From: an uncultured Sphingomonadaceae bacterium
Lineage (GTDB): Bacteria; Pseudomonadota; Alphaproteobacteria; Sphingomonadales; Sphingomonadaceae
Length of the DNA: 64,000 bases
Reading direction: 5' to 3'
Assembly (NCBI GenBank): GCA_947496865.1
Contig: CANMEE010000002.1
Location: 1,261,825 to 1,325,824 of the forward strand
This document shows positions 22,258 to 31,259 of this stretch, piece after piece; the first letter of the stretch is position 1; each line of letters starts with the position of its first letter. The position numbers and the translations under genes are program-made. The notes under the pieces are model-generated. The model was not told where the DNA came from. It did not search any database and was given only the letters and a program-made list of their open reading frames with translations.

Positions 22258-23979
22258 TTACATTTTGTCAGCGGCACTAACCCCCATCAGCGCGAGACCG
22301 TTCTTAATCACCTGCCCTAAATATTTAACTAAGAAAAGCCTAGCCGATGTCATTGCAGGGTCATTTACCATGATAATCCGCAATTCCGGCCGGTCGTTAC
22401 CCATATTCCAAAAGGCGTGAAAGGCTGCTGCTAGGTCATTGAGATAAAAGGCAACCCGATGTGGTTCACGGCTAGCTGCTGCCGATTCGACGATTCGTGG
22501 AAACTGAGCAGCCTGTTTGATAAGATCCAGTTCTTCCGGACCCAACGAAGCCAAATGCTCTGCGGATGGATGGACACCTTCTTCCGCAGCCTTACGCAAC
22601 GTGGATTGAATGCGCGCGTGCGCATATTGTACATAAAAGACCGGATTGTCGCGCGATGCCTCTGTTACCTTGGCAAAGTCAAAGTCCATTTGCGCGTCGG
22701 CTTTGCGGGTCAGCATCGTGAAACGCACCGCATCTTTGCCGACTTCTTCTACCATATCAGCGATAGTGACGAAGTTACCCGAGCGCTTAGACATTTTCTC
22801 CGGCTCACCATTGCGGAGCAAGCGCACCATCTGGATCAGCTTGATGTCAAATTTAGTTTTGCCATTGGTCAGCGCAGCGACAGCTGCCTTGATCCGCTTC
22901 ACCGTGCCAGAATGATCCGCGCCCCAAATGTTGATGAGTTCATCAGCATTTTGTGATTTTTGGAAATGATAAGCGAGATCACCGCCGAAATAGGTCCAAC
23001 GGCCATTGGATTTTTTGATCGGTCGATCCTGATCGTCGCCAAATTGGGTGGAGCGAAACAGTGGCAGTTCGACCGCTTCCCAATCATCGATGGTCTTGCC
23101 CTTCGGCTTTTCCAATACGCCATCATAGACCAGGTCACGGGATCGCAATTCGGCTTCCGCCGCATCGGCCTTACCCGCCTCATGCAGATCCGCTTCAGAC
23201 GAGAACACATCATGTTTAATCCCGAGCATCGCAAGATCAGCCCGGATCATGTCCATCATACCAGCGACCGCCGCTTTACGGAAAATCGGAAGCCATTCGT
23301 CAAAAGGGGCATCGCGATACTGATCGCCATATTGTTGGGCCAGCGCCCAACCCACCGGCTTCAGATAATCTCCGGGATAAAGCCCTTCGGGGATTTCCAA
23401 AATCGTTTCACCGAGCGCTTCGCGATATCGGATATGGGTCGACTCTGCGAGAATATCGACCTGCGCCCCGGCGTCATTGACATAATATTCGCGGATCACC
23501 TCGTGGCCAATAAACTCGAGTAGATCAGCCAGCGCGTCGCCTACTACTGCGCCACGACAATGGCCCATATGCATGGGGCCCGTCGGATTGGCCGAGACAT
23601 ATTCCACATTGACAGTGACGCCTTGACCCTTTTTCGAACGGCCATAATCAGCACCCAGCGCTTCTATTTCCTGAAGCTCCTTGATGAGGACCGCGTCACT
23701 CACGCGAAGGTTTATAAACCCAGGCCCTGCCATTTCCGCCGATTTGACATCGGTCAGCGCGGTGAGTTTTTCCACAATTTTCTCCGCCAAATCGCGCGAT
23801 TTCTCTCCAGCTGCCTTGGACAGGACCATCGCAGCATTGGTGGACAAATCGCCATGAGAAGGATCGCGTGGCGGCTCCAACGTCACGTTTTTACGATCCA
23901 GATCAGCCGGCAGGTCGCCCTTGGCCACCAGATCATCCAAAGCTTCGTCAATATGTTGCTGAAAAATATGAAACAGCAT
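22258..23979 (-). CDS. argS: Arginyl-tRNA synthetase
   Basis: 573 residues, normal for class I ArgRS. The HIGH motif appears as NPTGPMHMGHCRGAVVGD near residue 130 and KMSKR as EPEKMSKRSGNF near residue 395. The N-terminal tRNA-binding domain has EPPRDPSHGDLSTNAAM, and the C-terminal DALR anticodon-binding domain ends with MSAADKM-like sequence. It charges tRNA-Arg. The KMSKR motif is intact, whereas many ArgRSs lack it. It is the first gene of the argS-SPOR-nagZ-scp-tat block, 29 bases before the SPOR start. Confidence 0.98.
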   Translation of the reverse strand: MLFHIFQQHIDEALDDLVAKGDLPADLDRKNVTLEPPRDPSHGDLSTNAAMVLSKAAGEKSRDLAEKIVEKLTALTDVKSAEMAGPGFINLRVSDAVLIKELQEIEALGADYGRSKKGQGVTVNVEYVSANPTGPMHMGHCRGAVVGDALADLLEFIGHEVIREYYVNDAGAQVDILAESTHIRYREALGETILEIPEGLYPGDYLKPVGWALAQQYGDQYRDAPFDEWLPIFRKAAVAGMMDMIRADLAMLGIKHDVFSSEADLHEAGKADAAEAELRSRDLVYDGVLEKPKGKTIDDWEAVELPLFRSTQFGDDQDRPIKKSNGRWTYFGGDLAYHFQKSQNADELINIWGADHSGTVKRIKAAVAALTNGKTKFDIKLIQMVRLLRNGEPEKMSKRSGNFVTIADMVEEVGKDAVRFTMLTRKADAQMDFDFAKVTEASRDNPVFYVQYAHARIQSTLRKAAEEGVHPSAEHLASLGPEELDLIKQAAQFPRIVESAAASREPHRVAFYLNDLAAAFHAFWNMGNDRPELRIIMVNDPAMTSARLFLVKYLGQVIKNGLALMGVSAADKM

Positions 23980-24056
23980 CGCTTCACCCCAATTTTCAAT
24001 AGATTACGGAGCCCGGACCAGCCGAGCTAGATTTAAATTATCGCCCACACAAAGCT

Positions 24057-24716
24057 TTATCGGGTCGCGTTATACTGCAGTTGTTCTGCGCTCAGCTGAA
24101 ATCCGATCAAAAGCTCAAAAGTTGAGCGCGCCACAGCTGCACGCACGGCAGGATCAGCCAATGGATCCAATGCAGCGTCGGGATCCCCAGGCTTTCTCTT
24201 GCGCGTAATTCGCTCAATCACATCTTCTGGTAACCGTGCAGCGGCCGCGTCAACATAAGAACCCGCTTTTCCAGAAGCCGACGCACGATATTGGCCATCG
24301 GCAAAAGTCAGCGTGATATTTTTTACGCGCTTGGCGACAACAGCGGTGCCGCCCCTGACCACGGAGGAGAAATAGGGCACAGTCACAGTCCGCGCGCCTT
24401 CTGGACGTGACCGAATGGCGTAAACGTCAAAAGTCGCTTCGGAATAGATCCGCGCGCCTTCGCTGTTACAGGTCGAGCGGACGTTGGTAATATTGGCCAC
24501 AACATCAATCGCATTGGCGTCAGTGCTGTTGATCGGATCAAAAATCGTGATATCGCCCGTATGATCTGGCACAGCAACCGCGGGACAGCCGGTGCGTGTT
24601 ACACTGACGCCAACACCAGAGCTGACATCGAGCGCGCCATCCTGAGCGCAGCCCGCCAGCGCCAAAACTGTTCCACCCGTTAATAGCAACTTATTGAAAC
24701 GCCCTTTGAGTATCAT
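24057..24716 (-). CDS. Conserved hypothetical lipoprotein
   Basis: 219 residues with a lipoprotein signal (LLLTGGTVLALAGC lipobox). The mature part has a beta-rich middle (ITNVRSTCNSEGARIYSEATFDVYAIRSRPEGARTVTVPYFSSVVRGG) and a C-terminal helix rich in Arg/Asp (ITRKRKPGDPDAALDPLADP). Two further cysteines (RTGCPAV, STCNS) could pair. I know similar proteins only as uncharacterised Sphingomonadales lipoproteins. It lies 77 bases after the argS start on the opposite side of the divergent ispH region and shares that 115-157-base intergenic with ispH. Confidence 0.72.
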   Translation of the reverse strand: MILKGRFNKLLLTGGTVLALAGCAQDGALDVSSGVGVSVTRTGCPAVAVPDHTGDITIFDPINSTDANAIDVVANITNVRSTCNSEGARIYSEATFDVYAIRSRPEGARTVTVPYFSSVVRGGTAVVAKRVKNITLTFADGQYRASASGKAGSYVDAAAARLPEDVIERITRKRKPGDPDAALDPLADPAVRAAVARSTFELLIGFQLSAEQLQYNATR

Positions 24717-24747
24717 GCTTATTCCTTGCCTTTAATCCCATTTCACA

Positions 24748-24787
24748 CAGATATTATCTGCGTCCTTGTTCAGGGTTACGAAACCCT
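24748..24787. promoter_or_regulatory. Two palindromes in the divergent lipoprotein/ispH intergenic
   Basis: CAGATA-T-TATCTG (24748-24760) is a perfect 13-base palindrome and AGGGTT-ACGA-AACCCT (24772-24787) is a second perfect inverted repeat. Both lie between divergent genes, where operators and promoters are expected. I cannot match either to a known regulator. Confidence 0.35.
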
Positions 24788-24873
24788 TATCTATGCCTTT
24801 AAGAGCGCGCAACCATCCATAGGATGAACAGATGGGCTTTTCGCCGTCTCTGTTTTTCACTAAGGCTTTGATT

Positions 24874-25833
24874 ATGAATCATACAAAATCAGAAAAACCC
24901 CGTATTAGCTTGCTTGTAGCTGCACCGCGTGGCTTTTGCGCCGGCGTGGATCGGGCAATAAAAATCGTTGAACTGGCGATCGAAAAATATGGCGCGCCCG
25001 TCTATGTCCGCCATGAAATTGTCCATAATCGTTATGTTGTCGATGAATTGAAAAAATTGGGCGCGGTATTTATCGAAGAATTGGACGAGGTGCCGGATGG
25101 CGTTCCGGTGGTCTTTTCCGCTCATGGTGTCCCAAAAGCCGTTCCGCATAAAGCGGAAGAGCGGGGCCTGGAATATCTTGATGCCACCTGTCCTTTGGTA
25201 TCGAAAGTACACCGGCAAGCCGAACGCCAAGTGGAAGCAGGACAACATATTATTTTTGTCGGTCATGAAAATCACCCGGAAGTTATTGGCACATTCGGTC
25301 AGGTCGAAGAAGGCATGATGACCTTGGTAGAAACATTGGATGATGTCGCAGCGCTTACACCAGCAGAGCCGGACAAACTGTCTTTTCTGACTCAAACAAC
25401 GCTATCCGTCGATGATACAAGAGCCATTGTGGCTGCACTGAAAGAGCGCTTTCCATCTATCGTGGGACCCAAGGGCGAAGATATTTGCTACGCTACCTCA
25501 AATCGTCAGGATGCAGTCAAAAGCATTGCTAAATCTTGTGACCTAGTTTTGGTCATTGGCGCACCCAACAGCTCAAACAGCTTGCGGTTGGTCGAGGTTG
25601 CCGAGCGAGAAGGCACGGTTTCCCATCTGATACAGCGCGCGGATGAAATTGATTTCAACTGGATGAAAGGCGTTAAGACGCTGGGATTGACGGCCGGTGC
25701 CTCCGCACCGGAAATATTGGTGCGCGAAGTCGTTACACATTTGGCAAAACATTATATTGTTGATGAAGAAAAAGTCGAAACCACCGACGAACGCATGGTG
25801 TTTAAACTACCTCGCGGGCTCGAAGACGCCTGA
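24874..25833 (+). CDS. ispH: 4-hydroxy-3-methylbut-2-enyl diphosphate reductase
   Basis: About 319 residues from the ATG at 24874 ([29 protein letters not shown]); the track's ATG at 24832 adds 14 unconserved residues. The three cysteines that ligate the [4Fe-4S] cluster are in [21 protein letters not shown] and [11 protein letters not shown]. Conserved [12 protein letters not shown] and the [10 protein letters not shown] segments match IspH. It performs the last step of the MEP pathway, giving IPP and DMAPP. The stop TGA shares one base with the ATG of thrB downstream. Confidence 0.96.
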   Translation: MNHTKSEKPRISLLVAAPRGFCAGVDRAIKIVELAIEKYGAPVYVRHEIVHNRYVVDELKKLGAVFIEELDEVPDGVPVVFSAHGVPKAVPHKAEERGLEYLDATCPLVSKVHRQAERQVEAGQHIIFVGHENHPEVIGTFGQVEEGMMTLVETLDDVAALTPAEPDKLSFLTQTTLSVDDTRAIVAALKERFPSIVGPKGEDICYATSNRQDAVKSIAKSCDLVLVIGAPNSSNSLRLVEVAEREGTVSHLIQRADEIDFNWMKGVKTLGLTAGASAPEILVREVVTHLAKHYIVDEEKVETTDERMVFKLPRGLEDA

Positions 25834-26792
25834 TGGCCGTTTATACCAAGGTTAGCGCCGAAGAGATTGACGCTTTTCTCACCCAATTTGACGTCGGGAC
25901 TTTGGTGTCTGCCAAAGGGATTGCTGAAGGGGTTGAAAATAGCAATTATCTCATTGAAACCACGCAGGATCGCTTCATTTTGACGCTCTATGAAAAGCGC
26001 GTTGATCCTGATGATCTGCCCTTTTTTATCGCGATGCTCGACCATTTAGCCAAGAAAAACCAGCCGGTACCACCGATGATTGCGGATCAGACCGGCACAA
26101 AAATACAAAAATTATGCGGCAGATATGCTTGCCTGATCAAATTTCTTCCCGGTATTTCTGTAACCATACCAACCCCTTTGCAAGCGCGAGCGACCGGCTC
26201 CGCCTTAGGGGCCATGCACGACGCTTTAAGGGGTTTTTCAATCCAACGTCCCAACAGCATGAGCCACGATACATGGCGCAAATTGGCGGCAGATTGCGGC
26301 CCGAGCAAATTGGATGACATTGCGCCGGGCTTAAATGATCTGGTGGCTACCGAACTCGATTATCTCGACGCATATTGGCCCAACTCATTACCACAATCCG
26401 TTATCCATGCCGATTTATTCCCAGACAATGTCTTGATGCTGGATGATAAAGTCACTGGCCTGATCGACTTTTATTTTTCCTGTACCGACATCCGCGCTTA
26501 TGATGTTGCGGTCACTCACGCTGCATGGTGTTTCTCCGAAGATGGACAGCAATTTGATAGTACAGTCTCTGCTGCACTGTTGGATGGCTATGGTGAGACA
26601 TTCGGCCTTAGTGCAGAAGATCGAGCGGCCCTGCCCTTGCTGGCCCGCGGCGCAACTCTGCGGTTTTTGCTGACCCGTGCTTATGACTGGATCAACACGC
26701 CTGCCGATGCGCTGGTTACCCGCAAAGACCCGACCGCTTTTCTCAACCGCCTTAAATTTTATCAGGCCAATCCGGATGTTTTTGCAGAATGA
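25833..26792 (+). CDS. thrB: Homoserine kinase, aminoglycoside-phosphotransferase-fold type
   Basis: 319 residues, matching the ThrB type 2 family that has the APH/choline-kinase fold rather than the GHMP fold. Motifs: [14 protein letters not shown] near residue 28, catalytic [13 protein letters not shown] near residue 190 (HxDxxxxN), and the metal site [11 protein letters not shown] shortly after. It phosphorylates homoserine in threonine synthesis. Its start overlaps the ispH stop (TGATG) and its stop overlaps the rnhA start (ATGA), a tightly coupled three-gene operon. The same ispH-thrB-rnhA order is common in alphaproteobacteria. Confidence 0.94.
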   Translation: MAVYTKVSAEEIDAFLTQFDVGTLVSAKGIAEGVENSNYLIETTQDRFILTLYEKRVDPDDLPFFIAMLDHLAKKNQPVPPMIADQTGTKIQKLCGRYACLIKFLPGISVTIPTPLQARATGSALGAMHDALRGFSIQRPNSMSHDTWRKLAADCGPSKLDDIAPGLNDLVATELDYLDAYWPNSLPQSVIHADLFPDNVLMLDDKVTGLIDFYFSCTDIRAYDVAVTHAAWCFSEDGQQFDSTVSAALLDGYGETFGLSAEDRAALPLLARGATLRFLLTRAYDWINTPADALVTRKDPTAFLNRLKFYQANPDVFAE

Positions 26793-27280
26793 GTGATCTT
26801 TCTTATGTCGAAATCGCGACCGATGGCGCGTGCAAAGGCAATCCCGGGCCTGGCGGATGGGGCGCGCTGATCCGTCACGGTAATAAGGAAAAGGAAATTT
26901 CCGGAGGCGAACCGGATACCACCAATAACCGGATGGAGCTACGCGCGGCGATCGAAGCCCTCAACGCACTCAAGCGGCCTTGCAAGGTCAAACTGTCCAT
27001 AGACAGCACCTATGTCAAAGACGGGATTACCAAATGGGTGTTCAACTGGCAGAAAAATGGCTGGCGGACGGCGGCAAAAAAACCGGTCAAAAATGCCGAT
27101 CTGTGGCAGAATCTCGTCGAAGCGGTGGAGCGCCACGATATCGAATGGCACTGGGTCAAAGGCCATGCCGGTGATGCGGACAATGAACGCGCCGATGTGC
27201 TGGCGAGTGATGCGGCCATGAATATAATGACCAACGGTTCTCAATATCCGTCATCCCGCTTTCGCTGGGATGACGGTTAA
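26789..27280 (+). CDS. rnhA: Ribonuclease HI
   Basis: 163 residues. All four RNase H catalytic acids are visible: D in [21 protein letters not shown] in [14 protein letters not shown] in [11 protein letters not shown] and D in [12 protein letters not shown], plus the catalytic-loop histidine in WVKGHAGD. The enzyme degrades RNA in RNA-DNA hybrids during replication. It overlaps thrB by 4 bases. The last codons coincide with a REP-like perfect palindrome (CCGTCATCCC...GGGATGACGG), so the C-terminal residues FRWDDG are encoded by the repeat. Confidence 0.97.
   Translation: MSDLSYVEIATDGACKGNPGPGGWGALIRHGNKEKEISGGEPDTTNNRMELRAAIEALNALKRPCKVKLSIDSTYVKDGITKWVFNWQKNGWRTAAKKPVKNADLWQNLVEAVERHDIEWHWVKGHAGDADNERADVLASDAAMNIMTNGSQYPSSRFRWDDG
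27248..27276. repeat. Perfect palindrome inside the 3' end of rnhA
   Basis: CCGTCATCCC and GGGATGACGG form a perfect 10-bp stem around GCTTTCGCT. It resembles the widespread CGTCATCCC...GCGGGATG REP-like repeats of proteobacterial intergenic regions. It overlaps the last ten codons of rnhA and is followed by TTAAATTT, so it may also terminate transcription of ispH-thrB-rnhA. Confidence 0.6.
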
Positions 27281-27296
27281 ATTTCAATAAGCAGCC

Positions 27297-27473
27297 TTAG
27301 CTGTTGTCTTCGACCTCCGCGCCCGGACCATTTTTTATGATCGAAGCAATCGCGTTTTTGGCGCTCGCTTTGCTCGCATAACCTTCGGTAGAGAACATGA
27401 TTTCACTATTATGCTTGAAGCGAACTCGAAATTCGCCTTTTTTGTCTTTATAAATCTCAAATTTATGCGCCAT
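27297..27473 (-). CDS. YegP-like DUF1508 protein
   Basis: 58 residues from the ATG at 27473 (MAHKFEIYKDKKGEFRVRFKHNSEIMFSTEGYASKASAKNAI); GGAGAC lies 8 bases upstream, whereas the track start (METEN) has none. The sequence is one DUF1508 unit; E. coli YegP has two. The motif KDKKGEFRVRFK...N...F.TEGY.SKASA..AI is diagnostic. Its function is unknown. It is convergent with rnhA and separated from it by 16 bases. Confidence 0.85.
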   Translation of the reverse strand: MAHKFEIYKDKKGEFRVRFKHNSEIMFSTEGYASKASAKNAIASIIKNGPGAEVEDNS

Positions 27474-27572
27474 ATTTTCAGTCTCCATCCTAAGCCTATT
27501 TTGGCCTTTATCGGTCCGTATCGGACGATCGATTTATTGCGCGTTAAAGCGCTGTGCGCAATGGTAAATTTA

Positions 27573-28700
27573 TCAAGCTGCCTGATCAATAAAACGTTTG
27601 GGGTCATATAAGTCAGCATCAAGTGACCGTACAGATGGGTCTCGTTCTGCATCCAGAAAAATGGCTTTGGCCAATTTGGCGGCAGCTGGTGCCGTCTGTA
27701 TGCCAAAGCCGCCTTGCCCGGCAAACCAAAAGAAATCAGGCCGCTCTGGGTCAAAGCCATAGATAGGCAAACGGTCGGGAGAAAAGCTGCGAAGGCCAGC
27801 CCATTTCCGGCTTACCAACTCAATTTCTACGTCCATTATCGATTGGAAGCGATCTATCGCTAAGGCTACATCCCATTCTTCCGGGGCGACATCGCTGGCA
27901 ACGACCGGCGTTTCATCATGCGGACTGATCCAGAAACTGCCTCCCGATTCGGGCTTGAAGTAAAAACTGCCGTCCAAAGCCACGACTAGCGGCATATCTG
28001 ATGAAGAGGGCGGATTGGTCCGCAATTGGACCATAGTCCGGCGCATCGGCTGAATTTCTACCGGGAGCGCACCAGCAAGTTTGGCGACATCGCCAGCCCA
28101 TGCACCAGCTGCATTGATGATTTTTTTGGCGTGAATCACTTCACCGCCGCTGCCAATCACCCATGCTCCCTCCTTATAAGTAATCTGATCTACCCGGGCC
28201 CTGCACGACAAGGAAACATCTTTCCGTTTTGCACTGCGTAAGTAGGCCATGTGCAAAGCGGCCACATCAATATCGCAACAGTCGGGCTCATAGATCGCGC
28301 GGTCCCAACCGTCTTTCAAATTGGGAACCACGGCCGCGATTTCATCTTTATTCCATCGGATCATTGCGACGCCGCTTTTTGAAAATTCGGACACAAAATC
28401 CTCGATGAGGTGCTGTTCGTCAACGCGCCCTATATTGATGGCCCTGCGGATTTTCAGGAAACCAGTCTCGGAAAATTCCGATGGTGGGTTGTGGAGAAAA
28501 TCGAAAGACGCAGTCGTGAGGGGTTGAACCTGAGGCCCGCCATAACTTTCCGTCCAAAAGGCTGCGGAACGGCCGGTACTGTGATATCCCGGCTGATCTT
28601 CTGCCTCCAATATGATCACCGAGCAATCATCCGCTATTTCAGCCGCTATGCTCGCACCCGCAATTCCAGCTCCGATAATGGCGACGTCATATTGGCTCAT
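27573..28700 (-). CDS. FAD-dependent oxidoreductase, DAO/glycine-oxidase-like
   Basis: 375 residues. The Rossmann FAD motif DVAIIGAGIAGASIAAEIADD begins at residue 5, followed by EAEDQPGYHSTGRSAAFW. The C-terminal half has KIINAAGAWAGDVAKLAG, the DAO family signature, and WFAGQGGFGIQTAPAAAKLAKA near the end. It probably oxidises an amino acid, sarcosine or a similar amine in the cytoplasm; the substrate is not evident. The GGFGIQTAP ending resembles the D-arginine/DadA-like subgroup. It lies 31 bases downstream of the hydrolase gene on the same strand, which suggests co-transcription. Confidence 0.88.
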   Translation of the reverse strand: MSQYDVAIIGAGIAGASIAAEIADDCSVIILEAEDQPGYHSTGRSAAFWTESYGGPQVQPLTTASFDFLHNPPSEFSETGFLKIRRAINIGRVDEQHLIEDFVSEFSKSGVAMIRWNKDEIAAVVPNLKDGWDRAIYEPDCCDIDVAALHMAYLRSAKRKDVSLSCRARVDQITYKEGAWVIGSGGEVIHAKKIINAAGAWAGDVAKLAGALPVEIQPMRRTMVQLRTNPPSSSDMPLVVALDGSFYFKPESGGSFWISPHDETPVVASDVAPEEWDVALAIDRFQSIMDVEIELVSRKWAGLRSFSPDRLPIYGFDPERPDFFWFAGQGGFGIQTAPAAAKLAKAIFLDAERDPSVRSLDADLYDPKRFIDQAA

Positions 28701-28731
28701 GATGCAACTGGCTCGCGCATGAATTTACTCA

Positions 28732-29754
28732 TTACTTGGGTGCCACTCTATTTAAAAAATCAAAACTCACTTGCAAGGCCGCATTGCGCACCAGGTCAGC
28801 CTCCCGATAAATTTCATGAGCACATTCCTTGCCAAATAGCTTCATCTCGGCGTTAGGCAGCAAATGGACAGCTCTTTCTATTGTGGGATGGTCAACCAGT
28901 TCATCGACCGCAGTCGCAAGGACCAATATTGGCGTCTCTACTGTTTCCAAATGCCTCCGGTTCCTCAGTCCGCGTGTGGAAGAATAAGCTCTCTCCACCC
29001 AGCGCCAACTAGCAGGGCCCAAACGCAAATGCGGGCGCTCTTTAAACCAGAAAAATTCATCAGAGTAGCGATCAGCGTCATGGGTCAGCAGGCCTTGCCG
29101 CAACACTTCGGGTTCGAGCGGTTTCTCGCTAACTTTCCACGCACGGCGCGTTGCTCGGCCAAAGGCACAGATGGCTTTGGATAGGAGATACGCGGTCCAT
29201 TCGGGCATACCACCCCCTGCGGGCGCAAGCATTGGGGCGCATAATATCGCGGCATCGGGATGAATTCGCTGTTCGGCAAGCGTGCGCGCTACGAGATGCC
29301 CGCCCATGCTATGGCCGATGACGACATGCGGTCCAGGATGATTGGCACGCCATTCAAAATAGAATGCACGCAGATCGTCCACCCACGTTGCAAAATCATC
29401 AATATGTCCGACGTGCGGGTGCGGCCCGCAACGGCCCGAACCGCCCTGCCCGCGCCAGTCGGGTGACGTGACATTCCATCCAGCAGCATGGAAGTCGCTA
29501 AATGTCTCAAGATATTTTTCGTAAAAATCAGCACGGCCAGTCATGAACAATATTGAGCCGCGGGCATTTTTACCCGGTTGAAGCCATTCAAATTGGCGCA
29601 ACGCCCAGCCATCGGAAGCGTGCCAGACCAGTTCTTGCGCGTCTTTAGGAATGGACCGTCGATCAAATACAGGCAGGTTCGATCGATTCAAAAACGGGCT
29701 CCGGCCATGATGGTTACTATTTGGTAAGGCATTTTTCTTAAAGCTGTTTCCCAT
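28732..29754 (-). CDS. Alpha/beta hydrolase, lysophospholipase/monoacylglycerol-lipase-like
   Basis: About 340 residues from the ATG at 29754 (MGNSFKKNALP); the track start is 6 codons earlier inside cpaA. The nucleophile elbow VIGHSMGGHLVAR near residue 146, the HG-like ILFMTGRADFYEKY segment near residue 63, GWNVTSPDWRGQGGS, and a C-terminal VDELVDHPTIERAVHLLP...CAHEIYRE with the catalytic Asp and His match PldB/serine aminopeptidase S33 enzymes. It may deacylate lysophospholipids in the cytoplasm; no signal peptide is visible. Its start codon overlaps the divergent cpaA start codon, leaving no promoter space between them. Confidence 0.86.
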   Translation of the reverse strand: MGNSFKKNALPNSNHHGRSPFLNRSNLPVFDRRSIPKDAQELVWHASDGWALRQFEWLQPGKNARGSILFMTGRADFYEKYLETFSDFHAAGWNVTSPDWRGQGGSGRCGPHPHVGHIDDFATWVDDLRAFYFEWRANHPGPHVVIGHSMGGHLVARTLAEQRIHPDAAILCAPMLAPAGGGMPEWTAYLLSKAICAFGRATRRAWKVSEKPLEPEVLRQGLLTHDADRYSDEFFWFKERPHLRLGPASWRWVERAYSSTRGLRNRRHLETVETPILVLATAVDELVDHPTIERAVHLLPNAEMKLFGKECAHEIYREADLVRNAALQVSFDFLNRVAPK

Positions 29755-30226
29755 GAACGGGGAACAACTCATCTACTTGCTCTGGGGCGGCTTGGCAATT
29801 GCGCTGATCGTGGCTGCGATCACCGATATCAAAAGCCGTCACATTTCCAACAAGCTGAATCTGGCCATTGCATTGGGTGCGCCCGTGTTCTGGATTGCCA
29901 GTGACATGGCTTTCTGGCCCGACATGGTGTGGCAAATCGGCATCGCTACGGTCGTATTTACCATATTTGCCGGAATGTTTGCCATTGGCGCGATGGGCGG
30001 CGGGGACGTCAAACTCCTTACAGCCATTGCGTTGTGGCTTCATTGGCTCACCTTAATTCAGATGCTGGTGATCATGTCGATCGCTGGCGGTGTGCTCACG
30101 CTGTTAATGATAACGGCTAAGAAAATCCAAAAAACTGAGGGTCCAGTAAAGGTCCCATATGGAGTTGCCATATCATTTGCAGGGCTTTGGATAATTTACG
30201 AACGATATTTTAACCATTTTACTTGA
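29753..30226 (+). CDS. cpaA: Tad pilus prepilin peptidase CpaA/TadV
   Basis: 157 residues, hydrophobic with about four or five membrane segments. The aspartate protease motifs are AAITDIKSRHISN near residue 25 and GAMGGGDVKLLTAI near residue 80 (GxGDxK), as in the short type IV prepilin peptidases that mature Flp pilin. The protein lacks the N-methylation domain of PilD, as expected. It is the first gene of the Cpa/Tad operon, but there is no pilin gene beside it. Its ATG overlaps that of the divergent hydrolase and has no strong ribosome-binding site. Confidence 0.92.
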   Translation: MNGEQLIYLLWGGLAIALIVAAITDIKSRHISNKLNLAIALGAPVFWIASDMAFWPDMVWQIGIATVVFTIFAGMFAIGAMGGGDVKLLTAIALWLHWLTLIQMLVIMSIAGGVLTLLMITAKKIQKTEGPVKVPYGVAISFAGLWIIYERYFNHFT

Positions 30227-30299
30227 AAGAGAAATCTACCGCCAACGGATCATTCAGGGTGATCGATTCCGGTGGGGCATTCAGGAGGCGTAAGACGTC

Positions 30300-31259
30300 A
30301 TGGACAAGAAGAAACTAATTTTGCTCATCGGTGCACTGGTTGTGGCTGCGGTCACGGCATTGCTCGCGAAGAACATGTTCACCGGTGCTTCGGCACCTCA
30401 GGTCGAAGCGAAAAAAGTCGAAGTGCTCGGCGAAGAAGTGCTCGTCGCTTCACGCGCTCTACCTGTTGGCACGATCATTACGCCGGACGCCTTCAGCTTC
30501 CAGCCATGGCCCGAAGATCTCGTTGAAGAAGCCTATTATGAAAAAGAAGGCACGGACATTGAGTCTCTAAACGGTACAGTTGTCCGCAACGCCATCACAG
30601 CCGGTCAGCCACTCACCAAAGGCGCTATTGTTAGCCCAGGTGATCGCGGGTTCCTCGCTGCGGCGCTTGGCCCGGGCATGCGGGCGGTCACCATTCCAGT
30701 CTCAGGCCTTACAGGCGTTGCTGGCTTTGTATTCCCTGGCGATCGTATCGACCTAATGCTTACACAAGCAGTCAAAGGCGACGGTCCTGAACTTAAAGTC
30801 TCGGAAACGGTTATTCGCAACGTCCGGGTATTGGCAACCGATAACCGGGTCACGCAGACTAAGAACGAAGCCGGTCAAGCTGTTGCCCAGAAAACCAAAT
30901 TGGTGACATTGGAAGCAACTCCAAAAATCGCAGAGAAAATTGCCGTCGCACAGACGTTAGGGACGCTTAGCTTGTCGCTACGTTCGCTGGCAGACAGCAC
31001 CGCTGAATTGGAAGAGGCTATTGCGTCTGGCGATATCAAACTGCCCAAGACAGATGATCCAGCCGAAGAAGCAGCGATGCTAAAATCTCTCGCTGCTCGG
31101 CCCAATTCGAAAAAGTCGACCTATTCAACCGGCGGTGAAGTGTCACGCTTTGAAGCACGCACGCCTCCACCTCTTGCCAAGACAGAAATACCCGAAGGAC
31201 CAAAAGTCCGGGTGGCACGCGGCAATGCCGTCAATGAAGTTCAGTTTGGAGACAAATAA
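30300..31259 (+). CDS. cpaB: Flp pilus assembly protein CpaB/RcpC
   Basis: 319 residues with an N-terminal membrane anchor (LILLIGALVVAAVTALLAKNMF) and a SAF domain starting at VLVASRALPVGTIITPDAFSFQPWP near residue 47. A second SAF-like part is GMRAVTIPVSGLTGVAGFVFPGDRIDLMLTQ near residue 125. CpaB is a periplasmic component that stabilises the Tad secretin. It is 73 bases after cpaA with an AGGAGG ribosome-binding site, and its stop overlaps the cpaC start by one base (TAATG). Confidence 0.93.
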   Translation: MDKKKLILLIGALVVAAVTALLAKNMFTGASAPQVEAKKVEVLGEEVLVASRALPVGTIITPDAFSFQPWPEDLVEEAYYEKEGTDIESLNGTVVRNAITAGQPLTKGAIVSPGDRGFLAAALGPGMRAVTIPVSGLTGVAGFVFPGDRIDLMLTQAVKGDGPELKVSETVIRNVRVLATDNRVTQTKNEAGQAVAQKTKLVTLEATPKIAEKIAVAQTLGTLSLSLRSLADSTAELEEAIASGDIKLPKTDDPAEEAAMLKSLAARPNSKKSTYSTGGEVSRFEARTPPPLAKTEIPEGPKVRVARGNAVNEVQFGDK

